A program made the translations under genes and the position numbers. Shown piece by piece: positions 26,154-33,362 of a stretch of DNA of 57,177 bases (positions are counted from its first letter, which is position 1; the number at the start of each line of letters is the position of its first letter). The DNA comes from Pseudomonadota bacterium. Its GTDB lineage: Bacteria > Myxococcota_A > UBA796 > GCA-2862545. The notes beneath the pieces were generated by a model. That model made no database searches. It was not told the DNA's origin and saw only the letters and a program-made list of their open reading frames with translations. The stretch spans positions 1-57,177 of the forward strand of contig SXOB01000012.1 of assembly GCA_005776945.1 (NCBI GenBank). Reading direction: 5' to 3'.

Positions 26154-26380
26154 GCGGGCGCTTCGAGGACACGCTCGGCGCGCTGGAGGGCATCGTCCGA
26201 CGCCTTGAGGGGGGCGACCTCCCGTTGGAGGACGCGATCCGCCTGTACGAGGAGGGCGTCGCGTTGGCCCGCGAGGGGCACGAGCAGCTCGAAGCGACCG
26301 AGCGTCGAATCGCGCTGCTTTCACGCGGGCCGGCCGGTATCGAGGAGCGCCCGCTGGACTTCCCCAACCCCGACGAGTGA
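26150..26380 (+). CDS. xseB: Exodeoxyribonuclease VII small subunit
   Basis: 76 residues, the usual length. Motifs FEDTLGALEGIVRRLEGGDL and LPLEDAIRLYEEGVAL are diagnostic of XseB, which forms the multi-subunit stalk of exonuclease VII with XseA and degrades single-stranded DNA. The ATG overlaps the stop of the XPB-partner gene. No xseA is in the window. In many bacteria xseB is directly followed by ispA; here the ispA gene lies 3.6 kb downstream beyond a TonB/ExbBD cluster. Confidence 0.93.
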   Translation: MSGRFEDTLGALEGIVRRLEGGDLPLEDAIRLYEEGVALAREGHEQLEATERRIALLSRGPAGIEERPLDFPNPDE

Positions 26381-26434
26381 ACGGCCTCACCCGGATCGGC
26401 ACCCCCTAGGTGGACGCCAGTCCAGGGGGTGCCC

Positions 26435-27139
26435 ATGTTCGACTACGTCGGCCACGACCCAGACACCGAGGCCCGCCGCCGCCAGGCGACGTCGTTCGCC
26501 GTCACGACGGCCGGTCTCACGGCGATCACCGGCTTCCTCGTGGGCCTGATCGCTTGGGGCACTGCGACCGTCGTGACCGCGCCCGCACCCGAGGCCCTGC
26601 TCGTCGAGGTGATCCTCGACGACCCGGAACTCGGTCCCCCGCCCGCTGCGCCCGCCCCCCGGAGTGCGTCGGCTCCCTCACCTGCGACGGCAATCGTCGT
26701 CCCCGACAGCGACCCGGTCGACCCCGACCGCGTGTCCGACGATCCCGCGCCCCCGCCGCTTGGACCCCAAGGAACCGGCCCACCTGGCCCGCCGTCCACA
26801 GGCACGGGGACCAACGACGGCCTGCCCGGCGGCCTCGGAACCGGCCAAGGCCCGCCAAGCCGCACATTCCACCACAGCCAGCTCGAGGAGCGCCACCGCG
26901 TCCTTCCGGCCTACCCGATCGCGGCGGAAGCGATGAACTACGGGACGCAGCGCTGCGTCGTCGACGTCTGGATTGATGACACCGGCGTCCCCGTGCACGC
27001 CGAGGCGACGGGCTGCCCCGAGGTGTTCCAAAGCGCAGCTACCGAGGCCGTCTTGCAGTGGCGTTGGTTTCCGGCCCGCGACAGGCGGCAGCGCGTCCCG
27101 GCCCGCACGCGCATCGGAATGACCTTCGAGCCGGACTGA
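26435..27139 (+). CDS. TonB family protein, paralogue 1
   Basis: 234 residues from the ATG at 26435; a GTG two codons earlier is possible, but the paralogue at 27339 starts with the same MFDYVG. The cytoplasmic N-terminus (MFDYVGHDPDTEARRRQATS) leads into one membrane helix at about 20-48, a Pro-rich periplasmic spacer (about 60-130), and a TonB C-terminal domain (YPIAAEAMNYGTQRCVVDVWID ... GCPEVFQSAATEAVLQWRW) with a Cys pair. It should transmit ExbB/ExbD energy to outer-membrane partners. A TAGGTG hexamer at 26407-26412 may be its promoter. Confidence 0.88.
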   Translation: MFDYVGHDPDTEARRRQATSFAVTTAGLTAITGFLVGLIAWGTATVVTAPAPEALLVEVILDDPELGPPPAAPAPRSASAPSPATAIVVPDSDPVDPDRVSDDPAPPPLGPQGTGPPGPPSTGTGTNDGLPGGLGTGQGPPSRTFHHSQLEERHRVLPAYPIAAEAMNYGTQRCVVDVWIDDTGVPVHAEATGCPEVFQSAATEAVLQWRWFPARDRRQRVPARTRIGMTFEPD

Positions 27140-27149
27140 GGAGGGTGAA

Positions 27150-27164
27150 CGCCACCGATTGGCG
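27150..27164 (+). other. Short hairpin in the gap between the TonB paralogues
   Basis: CGCCA and TGGCG flank five bases just after the first TonB gene. There is no T tract. The remaining 199-base gap holds a possible promoter at its end and nothing else I can identify. Confidence 0.25.
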
Positions 27165-27287
27165 GGCCACACGGTTGCCAAGAGGTAGATACTCGCACCA
27201 TCGCACTGAAAGGTTCGCCTCCGAACGCCGTTCGTACGCAGCGGCCACGGTTCACCGGACCTTTTCACCCAACACCATCCATGCCCC

Positions 27288-27316
27288 CTGTCACCCGCCG
27301 CCGCAGCGGCTAAGGG
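27288..27316 (+). promoter_or_regulatory. Possible promoter of the second TonB-ExbBD operon
   Basis: CTGTCA (27288-27293), 17-base spacer, TAAGGG (27311-27316), 22 bases before the ATG at 27339, with GGGGAG as ribosome-binding site. The -35 matches four of six consensus bases. Confidence 0.35.
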
Positions 27317-27338
27317 GGGGCGCCCTGGGGAGACCCCC

Positions 27339-28055
27339 ATGTTCGACTACGTCGGTCGCGACCCGGACGAAGAAGCCAACAAGCGCCGAGCCACGTCCTT
27401 CGTCCTGACGACGGGTGGTCTCGTCGCGATCATCGGCTTCTCGCTTGGTTTGGCCGCTTTGACCGCCGCCACGGTCGTTCCCCAGCTCATCCAAGACGCC
27501 GAGATGGTCGAGGTCATCCAGGACGAGATGGACCTCGAGCCGCCTCCTCCGCCCCCTCCGCCCCCTCCCGCCGCATCGTCGAACGAGGAGGAGGAGACCG
27601 AGCCTGATGAGATGTCAGAGGACGTCCAGGACCTGCAGGACGAGGTCAAGGAGGAGATCAAGGACGACGCCGCTCCCAAGGGCATCCTAGGCGGAATGGA
27701 AGGCGGCGTGGAGGGCGGCGTGGTCGGTGGTGTCGTCGGCGGCGTCGTCGGCGGCGTTCTCGGCGGCCAGCTCGTCAAGACCTTCCACCACAGCCAGCTC
27801 GAAGAGAAAAAGCGCGTCCTTCCTGAGTACCCGCGCGAAGCCGAGGCGCTCAATCTTGGCACCCAACGCTGCGTGGTGAAGGTCTGGATCGACGAAACGG
27901 GCGCGCCCTACCATTCCGAAGTGGGCGGTTGTCCGGCCGTTTTCCACTCGACCGCGCAAGGGGCGGTCATGCAGTGGCGCTGGTACCCGCCCAAGGATGG
28001 CAAGCTCAAGGTCAAGGCCCAGACCCAAATCGGGATCACCTTCAATTTGAACTAG
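27339..28055 (+). CDS. TonB family protein, paralogue 2
   Basis: 238 residues. It shares its N-terminus (MFDYVGRDPDEEANKRRATS), membrane helix (about 22-48) and C-terminal TonB domain with the paralogue at 26435, including FHHSQLE before the domain and GTQRCVV within it. The spacer differs: ten or more consecutive prolines near 66-76, a strongly acidic stretch (about 85-113), then a Gly-Gly-Val-Val repeat (about 118-145). The different spacers may set reach or partner choice across the periplasm. exbB follows after 32 bases. Confidence 0.9.
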   Translation: MFDYVGRDPDEEANKRRATSFVLTTGGLVAIIGFSLGLAALTAATVVPQLIQDAEMVEVIQDEMDLEPPPPPPPPPPAASSNEEEETEPDEMSEDVQDLQDEVKEEIKDDAAPKGILGGMEGGVEGGVVGGVVGGVVGGVLGGQLVKTFHHSQLEEKKRVLPEYPREAEALNLGTQRCVVKVWIDETGAPYHSEVGGCPAVFHSTAQGAVMQWRWYPPKDGKLKVKAQTQIGITFNLN

Positions 28056-28087
28056 GGCCCCCAGGCCCGGAGTCGAGGAGTCGTTTC

Positions 28088-28801
28088 ATGTTGTGGATGT
28101 TCCTGAGCGTGGCTGCCCAAGCCCAAGAGGCCGGCTCCGGCTTCACGATGGTCGAGATTTGGGAGCACAGCGGCGCGATCGCCCGCATCGTCATCCTCAT
28201 CCTCGTCCTGATGTTCTTCGGAACACTCTTCACGGCCGTCGAACGCCAGATCGCCTTCAACCGCGCTCGGACCCAGTCGATTCGCATCGCCTCCGAGATC
28301 GGCAAGCCGATGTCAAGCGGCGATCTCAGCGCGGCCCTCAAGATCGCGTCGGACGAGCAGTTCAAGTCGTCCTACCTGGCGTCCTTGCTGCGCGCGGGCC
28401 TCGCCGAGCTCGTCAACGGCATCTCCGCCGACAACGTCCACAACGCGTCGGCCGCCGTCGCCAAGTCGCACACCGAAGAGCTCGCCAAGATGCGGCGCGG
28501 CATGAACATCCTCGCGACCACGGGCTCCACGGCCCCCTTCGTCGGGTTGTTCGGCACGACCTTCGGCGTCATCAACGCGTTCCAGGGCATGGCGACGGCC
28601 GGATCGGGCCTCGCCTCAATCTCGGCGGGCATCTCGGAAGCGCTCATCACGACCGGTGTCGGCATCGGCGTGGCGGTCATCGGCGTCTGGTTCTTCAACT
28701 ACTTCACCTTCCGCGCGGAGAAGGTTGGCGACGAGCTGACCTCGGCCGAAGCCGACTTCCTCGCCTGGTCGACCAAGCTGCTCCAGACCCGGACGAAGTG
28801 A
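28088..28801 (+). CDS. exbB: ExbB/TolQ/MotA-family proton channel subunit
   Basis: 237 residues. Three membrane helices: about 32-52 (IARIVILILVLMFFGTLF), about 145-170 and about 190-210, with the conserved GSTAPFVGLFGTTFGVINAF and ISEALITTGVGIGVAV motifs. The first 14 residues (MLWMFLSVAAQAQE) resemble a short cleavable signal, as in some ExbB homologues. With the two ExbD proteins it would form the inner-membrane motor driven by the proton gradient. GAGGAG upstream supports the ATG. The next gene follows after one base. Confidence 0.93.
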   Translation: MLWMFLSVAAQAQEAGSGFTMVEIWEHSGAIARIVILILVLMFFGTLFTAVERQIAFNRARTQSIRIASEIGKPMSSGDLSAALKIASDEQFKSSYLASLLRAGLAELVNGISADNVHNASAAVAKSHTEELAKMRRGMNILATTGSTAPFVGLFGTTFGVINAFQGMATAGSGLASISAGISEALITTGVGIGVAVIGVWFFNYFTFRAEKVGDELTSAEADFLAWSTKLLQTRTK

Positions 28802-28802
28802 G

Positions 28803-29225
28803 ATGGGTGCCAAGCTCGGCAACCGCGGCGGCCCGATGGCCGAAATCAACGTCACCCCGTTGATCGACGTCGTCCTGGTGCTGCTCGTCGTCTTCATGGT
28901 CATCACGCCCATGTTGTCGTCGGGCATGCCCGTGGACCTGCCGGTCGCCACGTCGACGAACCAGGTCAACGATGCCGGGCAGTTCGTCGTCATCAGCGTC
29001 GTCGAAAATGGCGACATCGCGATCGAGCAGGAATTCGTCACCCTGGACACGCTGATCGACGGCATCAACGTCCAGTACGCCAAGGCCGCAGCCAAAGGCG
29101 CGACGAAAGAGATCCTCATCAAGGGCGATGCCCAGCTCGAGTACGGCAAGGTGCGCGAAGTGATGGACAAGCTCGCAGAGTACCGGATCACGGCCGTGAA
29201 GCTCGCCGCCAACAAGGGGCAATGA
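28803..29225 (+). CDS. exbD: ExbD/TolR biopolymer transport protein
   Basis: 140 residues, normal family length. One membrane helix with the essential Asp in NVTPLIDVVLVLLVVFMV (Asp 22), then a periplasmic alpha/beta domain ending VREVMDKLAEYRITAVKLA. It is one base after exbB and one base before a second, larger ExbD gene, so the motor may contain two different ExbD subunits. Confidence 0.93.
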   Translation: MGAKLGNRGGPMAEINVTPLIDVVLVLLVVFMVITPMLSSGMPVDLPVATSTNQVNDAGQFVVISVVENGDIAIEQEFVTLDTLIDGINVQYAKAAAKGATKEILIKGDAQLEYGKVREVMDKLAEYRITAVKLAANKGQ

Positions 29226-29226
29226 C

Positions 29227-30012
29227 GTGGGCGCCAAAGTTGGGGGTACCAAAGGGGCGGTTTCCGACCTCAACCTGACACCCCTCATCGACATCGTCCT
29301 CGTCGTGTTGATCATCATGATGGTCAACATCCCCATCCAGATCGAGGAGATGGGCATCAAGGTGCCAAGCAACGAGGTCCCCAACCCGCCTCCGCCGCCG
29401 AACCCCGACCAGCTCGTCGTCGCGGTCTACGAGGACGGGCGCCTCGCGCTCAACCGCCGCGTGATGAGCGAAGACCTCCTCGTCTACGAGCTCACCCGAC
29501 GCCTTGGCCCGATGGCGAACAAGAACGTCTTCATCGACGGCGCCGCCAAGGTCCCCTACGGGACCGTCGTCCACTTGGTCGACATCGCCCGCGAGTCCGG
29601 GGCCGTTCTGGTCGGCCTGGCGAAGCTCAAGGAGTCGGGACCCCTAGACCCGACGTCCGTCGCCCCTGGCGCCATGCCAAAGGGCGTCGTGCTCGGAACG
29701 CCACGCGTCGTTGGCGACATCGAGCAGACGGCGGCGATGAATGCCATCACGCCGCTTAAAACCAGCTTCGAGGCTTGTTACGCCACGCGCCTTGGCGCCG
29801 TTCCAGAACTCTCCGGCCGCCTGCAGGTCAAAGCCGTCATCGGACCGCAGGGTGAACACATGGAGCCCCCGTCGCTTGCCGAAGGCGGTACGATCGACGA
29901 CGCCGACCTGATCGCCTGCGTCACGCCCTACCTGCCGAACCTGCGTTTCGCGCCGCTCGGCGACGGCAAGACGGCCGTGGCCCTGTTCCCGATCTTGTTC
30001 TCGCCGGGATGA
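29227..30012 (+). CDS. ExbD fused to an AgmX/TonB-like C-terminal domain
   Basis: 261 residues from a GTG. Residues 1-135 are a complete ExbD: membrane helix with Asp 22 in LTPLIDIVLVVLIIMMVN, Pro-rich spacer, periplasmic domain (KVPYGTVVHLVDIARESGAV). Residues about 172-261 add a second domain, FEAC (Cys 184) ... GRLQVKAVIGPQGEH ... IACVTPYLPNLRF (Cys 231), matching the AgmX C-domain seen in the proteins at 94-1515 and 10591-11364. A motor stator subunit carrying a TonB-like end might deliver force without a separate TonB; this is inference. The stop overlaps ispA as ATGA. Confidence 0.82.
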   Translation: MGAKVGGTKGAVSDLNLTPLIDIVLVVLIIMMVNIPIQIEEMGIKVPSNEVPNPPPPPNPDQLVVAVYEDGRLALNRRVMSEDLLVYELTRRLGPMANKNVFIDGAAKVPYGTVVHLVDIARESGAVLVGLAKLKESGPLDPTSVAPGAMPKGVVLGTPRVVGDIEQTAAMNAITPLKTSFEACYATRLGAVPELSGRLQVKAVIGPQGEHMEPPSLAEGGTIDDADLIACVTPYLPNLRFAPLGDGKTAVALFPILFSPG

Positions 30013-30833
30013 TCTCAAGCTGGCTGGCTCCCCATGCCGCGCGCCTCGACGCCCGCATGGTGCGACGCTTCGGCGACGACATCTGGCCTGCAGGCTTCGG
30101 CCCTGCCCTCCGTTGGCCCATCGAGGCCGGCGGCAAACGCTTTCGTCCCGCCCTCGTCTGGGCCGCCGCCGAAGCGGTCGCCGGCCCCGGAGCCGCCCCC
30201 TCGGCCGACTTCGCGGCCGAGGCCGTCGAGCTCGTGCACACCTACTCGCTCGTGCATGACGACTTGCCGGCCATGGACGACGACGACGAGCGCCGTGGGC
30301 GCCCGACCGTCCACAAGGCCTTCGACGAAGCCACCGCGATCCTCGTCGGCGACGGCCTCCTCACCGAGGCCTTCGCGTGCCTGGCCGTAGCCGGCGTCCC
30401 CGCCGACCGAGTGGTCGCGATGATGGCTGTGCTCGTGCGCGAAGCGGGCGTCCACGGGATGGTCGGTGGCCAGATGGCCGACCTGCACCCCGGCGAGGAC
30501 ACCCTCGATCGGGTGCTCGCCATCCATGCGCGAAAAACGGGCGCCCTCATCCGCGCGTCCGTCGTCCTCGGTGGCCTCGCCGTCGGTGGCGACCAGGCCA
30601 CGATCGACGCGCTGACTGCCTACGGCACCGACGTAGGCCTCGCATTCCAGTTGGCCGACGACTGGCTCGACGCCGATGACGCCGGGCCCAACGCCGGGCG
30701 ACACCTCGGCCGGGACCCGCTCCGCGCCCTTGCTCTGCAGACCGCCGATCGCGCCGTGGCCCACGTCGCCCACCTGGCCCACCCCGACCGGCTGCGCGAA
30801 CTTGCGCGCGCGGCCGTCGAACGCGTGAGTTGA
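30009..30833 (+). CDS. ispA: Farnesyl/geranyl diphosphate synthase (polyprenyl synthetase)
   Basis: 274 residues. It condenses isopentenyl diphosphate with allylic diphosphates. The first Asp-rich motif lies in SLVHDDLPAMDDDDERRGRP (Asp 84, 85, 90), including the two-residue insertion typical of bacterial farnesyl diphosphate synthase, and the second is DDWLD at 217-221 in LAFQLADDWLD. Both basic residues of GGKRFRP are present. Length is slightly short of E. coli IspA. It is coupled by ATGA to the ExbD fusion, which is unusual, since ispA normally follows xseB. Confidence 0.93.
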   Translation: MISSWLAPHAARLDARMVRRFGDDIWPAGFGPALRWPIEAGGKRFRPALVWAAAEAVAGPGAAPSADFAAEAVELVHTYSLVHDDLPAMDDDDERRGRPTVHKAFDEATAILVGDGLLTEAFACLAVAGVPADRVVAMMAVLVREAGVHGMVGGQMADLHPGEDTLDRVLAIHARKTGALIRASVVLGGLAVGGDQATIDALTAYGTDVGLAFQLADDWLDADDAGPNAGRHLGRDPLRALALQTADRAVAHVAHLAHPDRLRELARAAVERVS

Positions 30834-30856
30834 GCCGAACCCGGTCCCCAACGCGT

Positions 30857-30862
30857 TAGGAA
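30857..30862 (+). promoter_or_regulatory. -10-like hexamer TAGGAA, 6 bases before the ATG at 30869
   Basis: GCGTTAGGAA ends six bases before the start codon. It may be a -10 element of a leaderless transcript, or the AGGAAGG may act as a ribosome-binding site. Confidence 0.4.
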
Positions 30863-30868
30863 GGCACC

Positions 30869-32971
30869 ATGTGGGTCGTCCTCGCCGCCTGCACCTGGGT
30901 CGACCGCGCCGCCTGGGAGGCCAAACTCGCCTCTGTCGACGACGACGGCGATGGCGCCTCGGCGTCCGTGGACTGCAACGACGCCGACGCCGACGCGGCC
31001 CCGGGCCTCGTGGAGACGCCCTACGACGGCATCGACAACGACTGTCTCGACGGCGACCTCGTCGACGTCGACGCCGACGGTTGGCCCGGCGTGGACTTTG
31101 ACGCCTACGGCGCCGAACATCCCCATGCCGTGTGGCCGTCGAGCGTCCGAGAAGGGCCCGTCGACTGCGCCGACGACCCGGCTGTGTGGGCCGAGGCGGC
31201 GTCCATCCACCCCGAGGCGCCGGAAGATGCCGCCTACGACGGGATCGACGCCAACTGCCTTGGCGACGAAGACTTCGACCTCGACACCGACGGCTGGCTG
31301 CCCGATTCCGTGGTCCTCAACGGCGTCCCCGTCGATGTCCCCACCGCGCGCGCGGCCTACGCCGAAAGCTGGCAACTCAATCTGCCGGAGCTGCCCGGCG
31401 GCGACTGCCTCGACGTCGACCAGGCCGTCCACCCGGGCGCGCTCGACGACCCGCCCTACGACGGCGTGGACTCGGACTGCGACGGGACCAACGAGTTCGA
31501 CGCCGACGGTGACGGAACGATGGCCGGCGACGGGTCCGAAACCGACCCCCTGCGCCAGGCCTTCGACAGCTGGGTGGCTCGCTTCCTCGGCGGCGTCGCC
31601 CCTGACGCGCCTTTTGGCGACTGCCTGGATGTCGACGACCCAGCGCGTCCCGCCGACCCGGCGTCCGTCTACCCGGGTGCGGTGGACGTCCCCTACGACG
31701 CCGTCGACGCCAACTGTGACGGCGCGAACGACTACGACGTCGACGGCGACGGCGTCATGCCCACAGAGCCCGCACTCGACGCCCCAAACGACTTCGCCAC
31801 CTACGTCGAGCGCTGGGGGTACATCTACCCCGAGCACACACCGGTTCCGCAGCTCGGCGACTGCAACGATGACGACGCCACCGTCCATCCGGGCGCGCGC
31901 GAGTCGCTCGTCGACGGCGTCGACCTCGACTGTGACGGCGAGGACCTTGGCGCCACCGTGGTTTGGGACGCCAATGATTGGACCGGGCCACGGCCGCCCG
32001 AGGTTGTCGATCTCGACGACGCCTGGGCCGTGGCCACCACGGCCGACGCCATCGTGATTGGGGCCAATGTCGTGGCCGACATCGGCGTCGCCATCCACCT
32101 GCCCGCAGACTTTCTGCCAACGTCGGCGCCGTTGGGCACGCCGCTCCTCTGGCAGGGTGTCAGCAACCCCCAACCGCTCGGTCCCGCGCTCGACCTCGTC
32201 GGCTTGGACGGCACGACCTGGTACGCCGCGACCAGCTTCACCTGGGATGACTCCACCTTCCTCGTGGGCCAGCCGGTCACCTTCGACGGCGATTCCACGC
32301 TGGGCCCCCTCGACGTCGCCAGCGACGACGGCATCGCGTTCGTCAACAGCATCGACGTGGCCATCGACGACGACGGCGAACCTTGGACGCTCGCCTGCGG
32401 CGGGGGCGTCATGGCGGCCCAAGCCCCGCTAGGCTCCCTTTCCCCGAAGCCCGTGGTCGGGAGCACTTGCTTCTGGGCCGAGCCGCCGGCCGACGGCGTC
32501 GGCGTGGCGATCGCCTGCAACCCCGAGCCCTGTACGGCCTACGCGATCGATCCCGAAATCGGGGCCGCGCAGATCATCGACCCGCGCTGGACCGGGTTCG
32601 GCCCCTACCTGGCAGGCGACCAAAACGGCGAACTTACGGCCGCCGTCGGCCTCGATGGGTCCGTCCATCTCCAGTCGGGCTTCCAAGCGCTCCTCGATCC
32701 GTTCCCGGGCTGGGTGGTGCGCGGCCTCGACGTCGCGGCCGACGGTCCACGCATTGCGGCCGCCCTCCTGGTCGACACGATCGACGGCCCCGCCGCCGTG
32801 CTGCTCACGGGTCCGGCCGGTGGGCCTTTCGAAGGTGCGATGCTCGACCTGTCGGAGCACACTCCAACGGGGGTCGGTGTGGCCGCGAACGCCGGTCAGG
32901 TAGTAGTCGCGGTTGCGGCTTTGACGCCCGAAGGCGAAGGTCGCATCGGTTGGGTTCCTTTCACTTGGTGA
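30869..32971 (+). CDS. MopE-like metal-binding lipoprotein with a beta-propeller-like half
   Basis: 700 residues. Signal MWVVLAAC, Cys at 8. Residues about 20-360 hold six MopE-type units (DCND-x-PGA-x-YDGIDNDC), each preceded by DxDxDG loops expected to bind calcium or other metals. The rest (about 365-700) is a beta-rich region of repeated short strands with Asp/Gly turns (DIGVAIHLPADF, IDDDGEPWTLACGG, VRGLDVAADGPRIAAALL) suggestive of a propeller. The next two genes encode a Cys/Met-rich lipoprotein and a multicopper oxidase, so a role in copper handling on the cell surface is plausible; MopE of Methylococcus binds copper. Confidence 0.82.
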   Translation: MWVVLAACTWVDRAAWEAKLASVDDDGDGASASVDCNDADADAAPGLVETPYDGIDNDCLDGDLVDVDADGWPGVDFDAYGAEHPHAVWPSSVREGPVDCADDPAVWAEAASIHPEAPEDAAYDGIDANCLGDEDFDLDTDGWLPDSVVLNGVPVDVPTARAAYAESWQLNLPELPGGDCLDVDQAVHPGALDDPPYDGVDSDCDGTNEFDADGDGTMAGDGSETDPLRQAFDSWVARFLGGVAPDAPFGDCLDVDDPARPADPASVYPGAVDVPYDAVDANCDGANDYDVDGDGVMPTEPALDAPNDFATYVERWGYIYPEHTPVPQLGDCNDDDATVHPGARESLVDGVDLDCDGEDLGATVVWDANDWTGPRPPEVVDLDDAWAVATTADAIVIGANVVADIGVAIHLPADFLPTSAPLGTPLLWQGVSNPQPLGPALDLVGLDGTTWYAATSFTWDDSTFLVGQPVTFDGDSTLGPLDVASDDGIAFVNSIDVAIDDDGEPWTLACGGGVMAAQAPLGSLSPKPVVGSTCFWAEPPADGVGVAIACNPEPCTAYAIDPEIGAAQIIDPRWTGFGPYLAGDQNGELTAAVGLDGSVHLQSGFQALLDPFPGWVVRGLDVAADGPRIAAALLVDTIDGPAAVLLTGPAGGPFEGAMLDLSEHTPTGVGVAANAGQVVVAVAALTPEGEGRIGWVPFTW

Positions 32972-32978
32972 GGTCGAG

Positions 32979-33362
32979 ATGACGCTGTTGATTTGGCTGG
33001 CTTGCGGGGGCGACACCCCCACCGACCCTACGGACGTGGCCACCGATGGGACCACCGACAGCACCACGGGCGCCGAGCCTACCGACGCGTGCACCGAGCT
33101 CGTCGAAGGCCGTTGGTCGTCGTCGAACGAGACCTGCTTCGGCATGGGCATGAACGCCGACCTCACACTCGACACCGACGGCTGCACATTCACGTTCTCG
33201 AGCTGGAATATGAGCATGGACTCGCCGACAGGCGGCGTGGTTTCCGGGTCCGACATCACGCTCACGGGCGCGGGCTGGGATGACTGCACGGGCACGACCG
33301 ACGGGTCGATGATGGACGCTACCTGCGGCAACGGCTGCGTCTTCCACATGGAAGTCATGTGA
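32979..33362 (+). CDS. Small Cys/Met-rich lipoprotein preceding the multicopper oxidase
   Basis: 127 residues. GAGG five bases before the ATG; signal MTLLIWLAC (Cys at 9). A Thr/Asp-rich tether is followed by a compact domain with six further cysteines and nine methionines in about 90 residues (CFGMGMN, WNMSMDS, GSMMDATC, VFHMEVM). The pattern suggests a disulfide-bonded beta barrel or a copper(I)-binding surface. The stop overlaps the multicopper oxidase start as GTGA, supporting a shared function, perhaps as copper donor or chaperone. I do not recognise a named family. Confidence 0.8.
   Translation: MTLLIWLACGGDTPTDPTDVATDGTTDSTTGAEPTDACTELVEGRWSSSNETCFGMGMNADLTLDTDGCTFTFSSWNMSMDSPTGGVVSGSDITLTGAGWDDCTGTTDGSMMDATCGNGCVFHMEVM

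Noticed and set aside
24600..26402. 600-codon minus frame opposite the XPB partner and xseB
   Set aside because: Shadow frame produced by very high third-position GC; xseB and the helicase partner on the plus strand are recognised.
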